Positions 15,258-24,114 of a stretch of DNA of 64,000 bases are shown in pieces. The notes under the pieces were generated by a model. It saw nothing but the letters and a program-made list of their open reading frames with translations, had not been told where the DNA came from and searched no databases. The translations under genes and the position numbers were made by a program. The number at the start of each line of letters is the position of its first letter. Within the stretch, counting starts at the first letter, position 1. This DNA is from an uncultured Acidobacteriia bacterium (lineage in GTDB: Bacteria > Acidobacteriota > Terriglobia > Bryobacterales > Bryobacteraceae), in the NCBI GenBank assembly GCA_903851195.1, contig CAINNJ010000010.1:1-64000 (forward strand). Direction: 5' to 3'.

Positions 15258-17186
15258 TCAGACGCGCGTAGCGCTTCTGAAACTCGTTTGTTCCAGCCAC
15301 AGGGCCAGATTGGCCGCCGTAAAGAGCTGGATGGAATTTTTGCTGCCCGCGGCCATGGGGTCGGCGCGGTACTCATCGAGAGCCCGACGCAGGGATCCCT
15401 GGTCGAGGTAACTTCGCGTGGCCTGCGTATCGCCCGCGGCTACGCGTTCGAGTAAGGCACCGTCCAGGTCCAGCAGGCGCCTCTGAAAATTCGGGGACAA
15501 GTTGCCCTTACTGCCGCGCCACTGAATTTCCGGAGGCAGGACGCCCTCCATGGCGCGCCGGAAAATGAGCCTGTTCCAGCCCGCTCCCATCTTCTGTTCG
15601 GCCGGCAGAGCCAGGCAGAACTCGATCAGTCTGCGATCAAAGAACGGATACCGGGCTTCCACCCCGAACGCCGCGGTGGCTTTGTCGGCCATTTCCAGCG
15701 CGTGGGGATAAAGAGAGAAATTCAGAGCTTTGTGATGATAGCCACGTGCCGTGTGCCGGGTGCGCGCCGGAGAAAGCCGCCGGGCGCGCCGGCGAAGGTC
15801 CAGCCGTTCCGTTAAAGCGGGATGAACCAGAGTGCTGTTGGCACGCACCTCGCGGAACCGGCCACGGAGCAATCGATACGCCTGAAACATCCAGAGCGGC
15901 GCCATTTCCTTCACGCAATAGTTCCAGAGAATCCTGCGGGGTTTTGCGCCGCCGAACAGATTCGCCGCCAGGAGAGAGGTTTCCGCGCTAAGCGTTTTCC
16001 AGCGGAAAGAACGGGCCAGTTCTTCCAGATACTCGAAACCATGGGACACCGTGGTGTCGCCATCCAGACCATCGAGAAAAACACGAACGCCGTTTTCTCT
16101 GGCCGCGCCATACATCGCCCAATGAAGGTACAGATTCGGCGCGAAGTTGGCTTCATCCAGATGGTGGTGCACGCGCGCTACATCGCGCAGCGGGCTTAGT
16201 TCGTCGCCCCGGATGTAATGCGGAATGAAATGGCCGGTCTGCAGCACGCGCGCAATATAGGGGCGCTCATCGATGACTTTCAGGTCACGCTCAGGCAGAC
16301 CCGGGAAGACGATGGAGAACGTGTGCACGGGTTCTGCGCTCAGGTTGCGGGCGGTGCACGCGATAGCGGAGGAGTCGAGTCCGCCGCTCAGGGCCGAGCC
16401 AAGCGTCGGGCCCGTGCCGGAGGACCAGGCGCGAACGCGGCAGCGAACCGATTCATCGAAAAGTTCACGAAACGCTTCGGTGTACTCGGCATCGTTGCCG
16501 AGGCGAAGTTCACGCTCGGGATCCAGTTTCCAGTACGTGCGCGTGGCGAAGGAGTCCGGCGTAACGGTCAGTAAAGTCGCCGGAGGAAGCCGGTAAATGT
16601 CGCGATAAAAAGTCATCGCGCGATCTTCGTACAGATTGATCAGGTAATCGCCGACGCGGGCCTCATTGATGTCGGCGGGCACTTCCGCCAGCGTGGTCAG
16701 CGCCTTGATCTCCGAGGCGAAGACAAAGAGTTCCGGTGTGACGTGGTAATAGAAGGAGCGAAGACCGGCGCTGTCCCGGGCGCAGAAAAGTTTCCGCTCG
16801 TTCACGTCCCAGATAACGAAACTATAGTCGCCGATGAGACGCGCGGGGCACTCTTCCCCCCATCGCTTATAAGCCTCGACAATATACTCGCTGTCTGTCC
16901 GGTTCCGGTCGTCGCTCAGGCCCAGGGCTTCCCGCAGTTCCGCGCGGTTATCGATTCGCGCGTCGGCGGCGATGACGAAAGGCGTCCCGGGGTATGGCCT
17001 GGGCAGGACTTCGTTCACCGCCTCGGGGGTGGTCCACAAAAGGCAGTTTCCGAGCCCGGCTGAGCCACCGTGCCAGATGGCTTGTTTGTCGGGGCCACGG
17101 TGTGCAATAGCCGCCAGCATGCGCTGAAGAGCCTCGGGAGACACAGGTCCGCCGTCCCGCCGGAAGATTCCCGCAATCCCGCTCAT
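15258..17186 (-). CDS. Asparagine-synthetase-like lasso cyclase
   Basis: 642 residues from ATG 17186, whose ATGA overlaps the protease stop. The N-terminus reads MSGIAGIFRRDGG; true class-II glutaminases need Cys as residue 2, so glutamine hydrolysis is not expected, as in lasso cyclases. The synthetase half has the PP-loop SALSGGLDSSAIAC for adenylation. In lasso pathways this enzyme adenylates an Asp or Glu side chain and joins it to the freed N-terminus. The open frame extends 28 codons further upstream into the protease gene; those residues lack family similarity. Its position directly upstream of the twin precursors supports the role. Confidence 0.88.
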   Translation of the reverse strand: MSGIAGIFRRDGGPVSPEALQRMLAAIAHRGPDKQAIWHGGSAGLGNCLLWTTPEAVNEVLPRPYPGTPFVIAADARIDNRAELREALGLSDDRNRTDSEYIVEAYKRWGEECPARLIGDYSFVIWDVNERKLFCARDSAGLRSFYYHVTPELFVFASEIKALTTLAEVPADINEARVGDYLINLYEDRAMTFYRDIYRLPPATLLTVTPDSFATRTYWKLDPERELRLGNDAEYTEAFRELFDESVRCRVRAWSSGTGPTLGSALSGGLDSSAIACTARNLSAEPVHTFSIVFPGLPERDLKVIDERPYIARVLQTGHFIPHYIRGDELSPLRDVARVHHHLDEANFAPNLYLHWAMYGAARENGVRVFLDGLDGDTTVSHGFEYLEELARSFRWKTLSAETSLLAANLFGGAKPRRILWNYCVKEMAPLWMFQAYRLLRGRFREVRANSTLVHPALTERLDLRRRARRLSPARTRHTARGYHHKALNFSLYPHALEMADKATAAFGVEARYPFFDRRLIEFCLALPAEQKMGAGWNRLIFRRAMEGVLPPEIQWRGSKGNLSPNFQRRLLDLDGALLERVAAGDTQATRSYLDQGSLRRALDEYRADPMAAGSKNSIQLFTAANLALWLEQTSFRSATRV

Positions 17187-17626
17187 GCGAAAAACCGTCC
17201 CAGTGAAGGCATGCGGGAATACTGTTTCCCTTCGGGAGAAGGATTCCCGATCGTGATGTTGCCCGGGCATTCCAGCCAGGCATGCGCCTCGAACTTACCT
17301 TCGGTTTTCCGTACGCCGATACGCAACTCCGCCGGATACCCGACGCGAGCCATAAGAAAGCGGCCCGCGATCGCTTCCGACAGGCATGTGGAAGAATTGC
17401 CGCAAAGCCGGGCTGCCTGCGCGATCCGTTTCGCCGCGCGAGGCAGAGCGGGCGCCGTTTGGCCGCGCCTGGGCCAGCGGAGGTTGATGGTGTCGGTGGC
17501 TCGAACCACCTTCTGGAAAGGCCAGAAGACAAGCGCGATCCGAATTCCCGCCATACTGGTCAGGGCCAGGGCAAAGAAGCCGCGCTCCATCGAACTCAGG
17601 CGCAGGAAGTTACTGAGAGACTTCAT
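17183..17626 (-). CDS. Lasso leader protease (B2, transglutaminase-like / McjB C-terminal)
   Basis: 147 residues from ATG 17626. The conserved core CLSEAIAGRFLMARVGYPAELRIGVRK followed by AHAWLEC supplies the catalytic Cys and His of the McjB-C family; the Asp lies downstream, as expected. The N-terminus (MERGFFALALTSMAGIRIALVFWPF) is the hydrophobic B2 start. Its job is to cut the leader from the precursor once the separate recognition protein delivers it. It overlaps the recognition gene by 17 bp and the cyclase gene by four. The split B1/B2 layout is like that of actinobacterial and firmicute lasso clusters rather than the fused proteobacterial form. Confidence 0.87.
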   Translation of the reverse strand: MKSLSNFLRLSSMERGFFALALTSMAGIRIALVFWPFQKVVRATDTINLRWPRRGQTAPALPRAAKRIAQAARLCGNSSTCLSEAIAGRFLMARVGYPAELRIGVRKTEGKFEAHAWLECPGNITIGNPSPEGKQYSRMPSLGRFFA

Positions 17627-17918
17627 GGTTGTGAATAGCGACCAGACCCTGTGACGCCAGTTTGCCAACCAGCGCTTTCACTTCCGACTCGCAGCGGGCG
17701 GGAGTCACGTTGTAGAGCGAGAGCAGATGGTCCCGGATCTCTTCGAACGAGCGCTCGTCGCGGACGAAATTCCAGATCTCCGCGCCGACCGGATTGAGTC
17801 CGAAGTAGGTGCCGGTGTCGAGGTGAAGCAGCACGATTTCACCATCGATCTCGCAACCGACGACTTTGTCGCTGGCAAGGATCCGGGTGGTCATGACGAT
17901 GTCTTCGGCGGTAGTCAT
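17610..17918 (-). CDS. PqqD-like RiPP recognition element (lasso B1)
   Basis: 102 residues with the winged-helix PqqD pattern: VVGCEIDGEIVLLHLDTGTYFGLNPVGAEIWNFV, then EEIRDHLLSLYNVTPARCESEVKALVGKLASQGLV. Such proteins bind the leader peptide and present it to the protease and cyclase. The leader motif of both precursors (P-S-L-x-V-Y-G) is the kind of sequence these domains grip. The gene overlaps the nucleotidyltransferase gene by four bases upstream and the protease gene downstream, so stoichiometric co-translation is likely. Confidence 0.9.
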   Translation of the reverse strand: MTTAEDIVMTTRILASDKVVGCEIDGEIVLLHLDTGTYFGLNPVGAEIWNFVRDERSFEEIRDHLLSLYNVTPARCESEVKALVGKLASQGLVAIHNHEVSQ

Positions 17919-19120
17919 ATGGAGTCTTGTCTTTGTAAGAGCCGTAGCCCGTGGTTGCCAAGCAGGCGCAACGGGCGCAGAAGGTAATAAAGAAACGAGA
18001 GCGAATCCGGCAGGCGGAACAGTTCCCAGTCCCTCGAATGCGGATGCGGAATACGAAACCAGTAAAGCAGCAGAATGCGGGCACGATCCGTGAGCCGCTC
18101 TCTGGTGCGAATATAAAACGCCTGCCGCCGGATTTCCGGGACCTGTTGCGATTCGGCCGATGACAAGAGCCGCTCCTTCACCTGGGACGCCAGAGACGCG
18201 GCGATGGGGTCTGCCGACAGTTGGCTCGCGACGGTGGCGGGGAAAGACACGGCACAGATTTGCTTCGCGAGAAGAAGTCCCAAACGGAGAGCGCGAAGAG
18301 CGCCGCTTTCCACTGCCTGCCGGAACAGAAGCGGCCAGTCAAGAGGTTGCGTGCGCATGAGCTGCGCGAGGCTGCAGATCCATTCCAGGCGATCCCAACC
18401 GTGTTTCGCGCCATGCAGGCACAGATAAATGCACAGGTCTTCGTTCGAAAGCGCCCGGATGCTGCGCCCCTGCAGAGACACCACGCGCAGCCGCTCCCAA
18501 ACAGCGGCGGCGGTCAGAGGAAAGGCCTGGTAACGCGAACCGAAGTTCCAGTGAATTTCAACAATGAATTCGCCGCTCGGACTATGGAACTGCAGGGCGT
18601 GTTCAGAGCGCAGATACTCCGCTTCGCGCACCGCGGTGAGTTCGAATTCTTTAAGGTATCCACGCGACAGCATCACCTCGATCGCGGCCGATATCTGCCC
18701 GGGGCGAACCAGAATGTCGAGATCGCGGAACTGGCGCTGCGCGACGTTCCCGAAGAGCTGACTGGCAAGGGCGGGACCTTTAAAGGGCACCGCTTCAATG
18801 CCCGCTTCTTCCAATGCCTGCAGGATGTTCAGCAGTTCGCCGGTCATCCGGAGGTTCTGCGTTGCGCTGGACAGACAGGCGCGTCGCAGATGCCGGCGCA
18901 CCGCCGCTGGCACCGCATCGGCCGGACACAGTTCATCCAGCCGGGCGCGGAGCAACGGGATGACTCCGTGGCTTTCGGCATTGGTCAGAATCCCGTTCCA
19001 GTCGGGGCTCCGAGCGACCAGCATGCAGAGTTCCGCACGCGCGCTCTCGTCATTACCAGCCGCGGCACAGGCCAGAAGAATCTTCCGTTCCGGAGTCCAG
19101 GTTGTAGCTGAGGAATTCAT
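17915..19120 (-). CDS. PF14907-type nucleotidyltransferase of the lasso cluster
   Basis: 401 residues from ATG 19120, 11 bp after the upstream glycosyltransferase stop. The diagnostic stretch is IEAVPFKGPALASQLFGNVAQRQFRDLDILV, with the DLD metal-binding pair, as in the uncharacterised nucleotidyltransferase family often found in lasso clusters with an HPr-like kinase. A second conserved part is FIVEIHWNFGSRYQAFPL. Its exact reaction is not established; modification of the peptide, or of a phosphate placed by the kinase, is a reasonable guess. A longer frame upstream overlaps the glycosyltransferase and is not used. Confidence 0.78.
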   Translation of the reverse strand: MNSSATTWTPERKILLACAAAGNDESARAELCMLVARSPDWNGILTNAESHGVIPLLRARLDELCPADAVPAAVRRHLRRACLSSATQNLRMTGELLNILQALEEAGIEAVPFKGPALASQLFGNVAQRQFRDLDILVRPGQISAAIEVMLSRGYLKEFELTAVREAEYLRSEHALQFHSPSGEFIVEIHWNFGSRYQAFPLTAAAVWERLRVVSLQGRSIRALSNEDLCIYLCLHGAKHGWDRLEWICSLAQLMRTQPLDWPLLFRQAVESGALRALRLGLLLAKQICAVSFPATVASQLSADPIAASLASQVKERLLSSAESQQVPEIRRQAFYIRTRERLTDRARILLLYWFRIPHPHSRDWELFRLPDSLSFLYYLLRPLRLLGNHGLRLLQRQDSI

Positions 19121-19131
19121 GTCAGGTGTTC

Positions 19132-20115
19132 TCAGCTGAATTCCAGGAGCCGCCGGCCCCGCGCGAAGCGCGCCCACAGAGTCCCGAAGAAATGAAAGAT
19201 GTTGACACGGTAAGGCGTTCTGAATGAGCAGTGAGCAAGCACAGCGAGCAGCTTCGGCCATTGCAGCACCGGCGCATCCGAAATCATCAGCCGCAGTGAG
19301 TTGAGGACGACGCCCGATTTTGCGCGATCAAAATCGACCGGACGGGTGAGGGGCAGCGTCACTCTCCGGCAGGCGCGCTGGAAGGTCTCCATGTAGTCTT
19401 CGATCGTTCGCCCGGTTCCCATGGACATATGGAAGCGGCCGGCGTGTTCCCGCCACTGAAGATATGGGCGCGACGCGACGAGTACCGTACCTTTGCTCTG
19501 CTGAACGAAATCAAGGGTAGCTTCCACGTCGGTTCGTGTCGGTTCCGCGGAGTTGAAATAGGGGCGATGGCCGGCACTCACGCGATAAATATTTGCCTGC
19601 AGTGGCCCGAGCGGAAACAATCCGCTTTCGAGGAGTGTGCTCAGAAACTCAGCGGGGCTGCATACGGCCGTGTTGGTGGTATAGAAGCGGCGGCTCTCGC
19701 GTCTGATCTCGCCATCCTCCCCGGAGATCACGAAAGGAGCGAAAGCGATATCCGTATGGTAAGTCTGCATAAGCTGCAGCAGTTCCCCAATGCCCGAATC
19801 CGGCAGCCAGCAATCGCCCGCGAAAAGAAACGTCACATAGCGGAAGCCGAGTCCCGTGGCGATCTCCATGGCCCGGTTCCAGTTGTTCACGCGACCAAGA
19901 TTGGAGGAATTGCGGAACACTCTTACAGGCGCGCCATTCAGATCGGCGGCGGGCAGGTTCTCGACCGCTCCGTCCGTGGAACAGTTGTCGACAACGATCA
20001 GTTCATAGCGATCCGCGGGAAGTCCGGCGGCAGCGCACGAATGAAGCGATGTGAGCAACTTCGGCCCGCCATTGAAAACCGGCATCAGCACCGCAAGTTT
20101 GTCCGGCGCCGGCAT
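19132..20115 (-). CDS. Glycosyltransferase family 2, paralogue A
   Basis: 327 residues. GT-A fold start KLAVLMPVFNGGPKLLTSLHSCAAAGLPADRYELIVVDNCSTDG, then NLGRVNNWNRAMEIA and the metal-binding region FLFAGDCWLPD. It is a paralogue of the enzyme at 24102-25142, sharing the unusual NLGRV.NWNRA and FLF.GD.WLPD segments. Cytoplasmic, it would add a sugar to the lipid-linked repeat unit. It is the last glycan gene before the RiPP genes and lies 11 bp from the nucleotidyltransferase start, so it could belong to either pathway. Exopolysaccharide assembly is more likely. Confidence 0.85.
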   Translation of the reverse strand: MPAPDKLAVLMPVFNGGPKLLTSLHSCAAAGLPADRYELIVVDNCSTDGAVENLPAADLNGAPVRVFRNSSNLGRVNNWNRAMEIATGLGFRYVTFLFAGDCWLPDSGIGELLQLMQTYHTDIAFAPFVISGEDGEIRRESRRFYTTNTAVCSPAEFLSTLLESGLFPLGPLQANIYRVSAGHRPYFNSAEPTRTDVEATLDFVQQSKGTVLVASRPYLQWREHAGRFHMSMGTGRTIEDYMETFQRACRRVTLPLTRPVDFDRAKSGVVLNSLRLMISDAPVLQWPKLLAVLAHCSFRTPYRVNIFHFFGTLWARFARGRRLLEFS

Positions 20116-21323
20116 CAGTGCATGCTCCCCCGGCTATTTGCGCGGGCAACCGCTCGCTGATAAATAGCCATCAAAGCCTTGTAGTTGCCCTCCGCCGAAT
20201 GATCGGCGAGAAATGCGGCTCTGGCATTGTCCCCCATCGTCCCGATATCGTGCCCGACATCAGACTCGGGCCCGAGCATACGTTCCACCGTTCGCGCCAG
20301 AGCTCGATGATCTCCCGCGGGGAAATGAAGCCCGGTCACGCCGTGGCGGATGAGCGTGGCGAGGCTGCCCAGGTTGCTGGCGATCACGGGAAGTCCCGTG
20401 GCGTAGGCCTCCACAATGGTGAGCGGCAGAAACTCATACCACACAGAAGGCACAATCAAAACCCCGGCTTTCTTCATCAGATCCACGATGCCGGCGTGCG
20501 GCACCTCGCCGAGGAAGGTTACGTTCTGCATGGTTTGCGTCTGTTCACGTATAAAGTCCGACAAAGGGCCCCCGCCGGCGATCGTGAGAGGGATTGGTTG
20601 TTTCAGTTCCCGCCACGCTGCAAGCAGAACATGCAATCCCTTGTCTTCCGTCAGACGCCCGACATACAGAGCCGTCTTGTTGTGCCTCTTGTCACGCTTC
20701 CCCTTGCCGGGATCCGTGTCGAGAAAATTCGTTTTAATCGCGATCCGCTCGCGGGGGAAGCCGCCCTCAACAAATTTGTCGCGCGAGAATTCCGAAAGCG
20801 CAATATAAGTGTCTACGGCGCGGGACCAGGTCCGGATTGCGCGGTGGAAGGTCAGCATTCCGGCTACGCCGCTCGATTGCAGCCGGCTTTTTCGATAGCA
20901 GCTGTGAACCACGCCGGGCCACGGTACGGCACGATTCATGCAGGACTCGCAGACCCGCCCCTCCCGGTAAAAAAGAGCGCCCGGGCACATGAGCCGGTAA
21001 TTATGGAGCGACTGAATCACCGGTACGTTCTCGCTCCGCGCTGCATAGTAAGCCGACGGAGAAATCAGCGGGAACGTATTGTGAAAGTGCGCCACGTCGA
21101 TCTTTTCCCGCCGGATTCTCTGTTTGAGATCCCGGTATGTGTCGGGGTTCCACAGGGTGTTGCGCGCAACCCGCAGACGACTCATGTCCGCGATATCGGA
21201 GTTCTGCCGCGTCCAGCGCACCACCGAGTGTCCGTAACGCTCAAGCAGACGCGACTCTGCTGCGAAGACCTGATCCTCGCCGCCCGCCTGCTGGTAATAG
21301 TTATGCGCCAGTAAGATTCGCAT
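20115..21323 (-). CDS. Glycosyltransferase family 4
   Basis: 402 residues from ATG 21323 (MRILLAHNYYQQAGGEDQVF), overlapping the ligase gene end by 23 bp. GT-B fold: N-terminal domain with VIQSLHNYRLMCPGALFYREGRVCESC, and a C-terminal nucleotide-sugar domain with ALYVGRLTEDKGLHVLLAAW and the E-x7-E motif in EFLPLTIVEAYATGLPVIASNLGSL. It is a retaining glycosyltransferase for the polysaccharide repeat. The longer frame upstream lies within the ligase gene and was rejected as a start. Confidence 0.88.
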   Translation of the reverse strand: MRILLAHNYYQQAGGEDQVFAAESRLLERYGHSVVRWTRQNSDIADMSRLRVARNTLWNPDTYRDLKQRIRREKIDVAHFHNTFPLISPSAYYAARSENVPVIQSLHNYRLMCPGALFYREGRVCESCMNRAVPWPGVVHSCYRKSRLQSSGVAGMLTFHRAIRTWSRAVDTYIALSEFSRDKFVEGGFPRERIAIKTNFLDTDPGKGKRDKRHNKTALYVGRLTEDKGLHVLLAAWRELKQPIPLTIAGGGPLSDFIREQTQTMQNVTFLGEVPHAGIVDLMKKAGVLIVPSVWYEFLPLTIVEAYATGLPVIASNLGSLATLIRHGVTGLHFPAGDHRALARTVERMLGPESDVGHDIGTMGDNARAAFLADHSAEGNYKALMAIYQRAVARANSRGSMH

Positions 21324-22677
21324 AAGGGCTGCGAAAGCGGAATGCAGGCGCCGCCAGGGCGCCGACGATGACAAAGAACGGAATGGCGCCATAGGGTGTT
21401 TCGAAAGCATCGCCGAAGAGCGACCAGACGATTACAGAAGTCCACATCACAACTCCGAAAGGATTCCCGGACACGCGCCAGGCCCGGATCAGGAGCCGGA
21501 GAACAAAGATCTGGAGCAGAGAGAAGATGCCGACCAGCAGCCAGCCTCCATATCCGAGCGCAAAAAAGAACATATTATGCGGCGTCCTGATAAAGGTTCG
21601 GCCCTTCAGGTAATCCACCAGATTGACAAGCGGGTACCCATAACCTTCGCCGAACACCGCGGTCACCGCGTCCTTATGGTTGTCTTCCCAGATCGCTTTC
21701 CACCAGTTGGTGCGCCACTCGAATGTGCTTGCGTTGTTGGCCGCGTGCGGTGTGAGTTCCGCCGCAAGATCTTTGTTGATGGGCGCTATCGCACGCCCCA
21801 CGATATCGCGCGTGGAGATCGCTCCCCCGCGCGATGACGCCCCCGGAAGTCGGATATCCGCGATTAATCCAACCATCAGAAACAGGCCGGTTATCGCCAC
21901 GGCGCCCATGAGCTTATCGAAACGCCGGGTGAGGAAAGAGTAGGTCAGTGTGCCAACCACAAAGCCCAGCCATTCCGCCCGGACCTGCATGCCGAGCAGA
22001 ACGCCCATGTTGATCAGGATCAGGAACCACGTGCGCTTCAGATCCAGTTCCAGACACAGGATTCCAAGCAAAGCCACCATGGATCCCCATGGCTGGCCGA
22101 ACAGAGGAACACCCACCCCCTGACCTCCCGGAATTTCAAAACCGGCATTACTCAGAAGTCCGATATAGAGAAGTCCGTAGATCCCGCTCACCCACGCGTT
22201 GGCGATGATCAGTTTTTCCACGAACCGGGAATCACGCTCGCCCATCCAGATTCCGAGGAGAAAGTACAAAGGGTAATAGTTGAAGACGAAGCTTTGAATA
22301 CCGTTCAGGACGGAATCGCCGTTGTATGCGCCGCGAAAGATCTCTCCGATGCCATAAAGAAGCAGGACGGCCAGCGCCCACGAGTAGTCGCTCAAAAGCT
22401 CCGAATGCGCGAGGGCACGGCGAACCTTGTCGACGCTTCTGCGCGGGTGTCCCAGGAGAAACGTGAACAGCACGATTTCACCGATAAAGAGCTTCAACTG
22501 CGGAATGCCGAAATAGGCAAAACTTCGCCCCATGGCGAAATAGCCCACCACCATGAAAATGGTGACTCTCTGCCACCAGTCGACGGGGGCACGGCGCGCC
22601 GCCGACAAGGGCCGCGGCGCATCGAGCCACGAGTTGTCGTAAACCGGGGAATCGTAAGTAGAGGGCAGTGACGACAC
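21301..22677 (-). CDS. O-antigen ligase / polymerase-like membrane protein
   Basis: 458 residues with about ten to twelve membrane helices and one long periplasmic loop (residues about 270-365, containing SSRGGAISTRDIVGR and NNASTFEWRTNWWKAIWEDN), then RTPHNMFFFALGYGG. The RTPHN-type motif after the large loop is typical of the O-antigen ligase/Wzy superfamily. It may polymerise repeat units or attach the finished chain. With a Wzm/Wzt-type exporter in the same operon a ligase role is possible; with Wza and a Wzc-type kinase present a polymerase role is equally possible. Confidence 0.78.
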   Translation of the reverse strand: MSSLPSTYDSPVYDNSWLDAPRPLSAARRAPVDWWQRVTIFMVVGYFAMGRSFAYFGIPQLKLFIGEIVLFTFLLGHPRRSVDKVRRALAHSELLSDYSWALAVLLLYGIGEIFRGAYNGDSVLNGIQSFVFNYYPLYFLLGIWMGERDSRFVEKLIIANAWVSGIYGLLYIGLLSNAGFEIPGGQGVGVPLFGQPWGSMVALLGILCLELDLKRTWFLILINMGVLLGMQVRAEWLGFVVGTLTYSFLTRRFDKLMGAVAITGLFLMVGLIADIRLPGASSRGGAISTRDIVGRAIAPINKDLAAELTPHAANNASTFEWRTNWWKAIWEDNHKDAVTAVFGEGYGYPLVNLVDYLKGRTFIRTPHNMFFFALGYGGWLLVGIFSLLQIFVLRLLIRAWRVSGNPFGVVMWTSVIVWSLFGDAFETPYGAIPFFVIVGALAAPAFRFRSPYANLTGA

Positions 22678-22683
22678 GAGTGA

Positions 22684-24114
22684 TTACTGTCCTTTGGCCA
22701 GGTTGCCGAACTGATTCCGCTCCATCACCCAACCCGCCCCAACCCGTCCTGCCATACCTTCTCCAAGAGGTCTCGGGCTGAGTGACCGAACCGTGTTGTC
22801 GGATATCGTCGCGCCCGGAACGTCGGGGTTCAAGTCAATGCCGTGGAATCCGAATCCCTGCGGAGGCGTTTGGCTCGTCTGCGTGACGGAGTTACCCCGA
22901 ATCGTTACCGCGCCCTTCGCCGCGCTCATCCGAATGCCGCTGAATGAGAGAGTACGGTCTTCCGTCCATGAGCCGGCGGCGCGTGTAATCACGTTGGAGA
23001 CAATACTTGTGCGCGCCCAGTCGTTATCGAGGCGAATGCCGTTCATACGGGCATTCGTAATCGTATTCTGTTCGACCGTGGATCCGGAACTGTCACAACG
23101 ATTCCTGCCGTTGTCGCAGGCGAACAGAATACCGTCCTTCCACATGCCGAAGATCCGATTGGCCGTGATGAGCGACCCCGGCTTCCCCTGCACCGCGATG
23201 CCGAATCCGAAGCCGTAGTTGATGGTATTCCCGTCGATCCAGCCATTACTGACGATGACTTCGATTCCGATCCCGTTGCGTTGCAGCGTGCCCTCGGAGT
23301 TGTCGATTGTGTTGTTGCGAATCACCGCGCCATCGCCGTGAGTAATGGAAAGTCCCATCCCTTCGTCATTCGTCGCGGTGAAGCGGGAAAAGTTGTTGTT
23401 CTCGATGCGCGGTTCCACCAGGCGAGATCCGTTGGGAGGGTCTGGCCGAAAGATCTCAATTCCCATTTTGGCGAGGCCCGTCCCGGTGTTATTGGAGACG
23501 ATGAGGTGATCGCCGCTGGGGAACGAAACGGGATTCGGAGCGATGAAGATCGCATCTCCCTGTGTCACTTCCTTAAACACATTTCCCGAAATCGTGAGAT
23601 TCTGTACGGTCGAGATGGACATGCCACCGGCAACATTCTCAAAATGGTTGTTCGTGATGACAGAATCGATGATCCCCCAGGAAGAGAAGATCGCCAGATT
23701 GGCCGGATAGACGGAAGCGCTCACCACGTTCCGGAACGTGCAGTTCTCAATGTAAATATTGCGGACCGGCGCGTTGCGTTCGGCGAGAATGACGCCGCCC
23801 AGATAGTTGGCATCGAAGATCAGATCTTTGATCCGGATGTTGGAACGCTCGCTGAGATCGAACAGGAAGCGGTTCTTCGCGTTGAGCTGCAGGATGGTCT
23901 TACCCGGTGTTCCTTTGTAAGTGCAGTCCGGTTTCAACTGAAGAGTGCTCACGGAATAGGTTCCCGGATCGAAAACGACTTCGCCGCTTTTGCGGCAACT
24001 CTCGATGGCCCTTTGGATCGCGGCCGTCCGATCCGGAACCGCCGCTGCCCCCGCGAACTGCGCGGACGTGCTCAGGGCGCAACAGAAAAGCGATGCTGGC
24101 ATTAATAACCGCAT
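22684..24114 (-). CDS. Secreted right-handed beta-helix protein, paralogue 2
   Basis: 476 residues with a signal peptide (MRLLMPASLFCCALSTSAQFAGA). The first mature part (DRTAAIQRAIESCRKSGEVVFDPGTYSV) and repeated N-N-x-F/I turns match pectate-lyase-3-like beta helices. It parallels the protein at 10505-11953 along nearly its whole length, including GMGLSITHGDGAVIRNN and MGIEIFRPDPPNGS. Being inside the polysaccharide operon and exported, it probably cleaves, epimerises or trims the polysaccharide outside the cytoplasm. The start overlaps the upstream glycosyltransferase gene by 13 bp. Confidence 0.82.
   Translation of the reverse strand: MRLLMPASLFCCALSTSAQFAGAAAVPDRTAAIQRAIESCRKSGEVVFDPGTYSVSTLQLKPDCTYKGTPGKTILQLNAKNRFLFDLSERSNIRIKDLIFDANYLGGVILAERNAPVRNIYIENCTFRNVVSASVYPANLAIFSSWGIIDSVITNNHFENVAGGMSISTVQNLTISGNVFKEVTQGDAIFIAPNPVSFPSGDHLIVSNNTGTGLAKMGIEIFRPDPPNGSRLVEPRIENNNFSRFTATNDEGMGLSITHGDGAVIRNNTIDNSEGTLQRNGIGIEVIVSNGWIDGNTINYGFGFGIAVQGKPGSLITANRIFGMWKDGILFACDNGRNRCDSSGSTVEQNTITNARMNGIRLDNDWARTSIVSNVITRAAGSWTEDRTLSFSGIRMSAAKGAVTIRGNSVTQTSQTPPQGFGFHGIDLNPDVPGATISDNTVRSLSPRPLGEGMAGRVGAGWVMERNQFGNLAKGQ

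Noticed and set aside
15115-15300. 61-codon minus-strand frame overlapping precursor 1 in another phase
   Set aside because: It crosses the cyclase end and the precursor gene and has no leader motif; the frame at 15078-15215 has the motif, a ribosome site and a duplicate.
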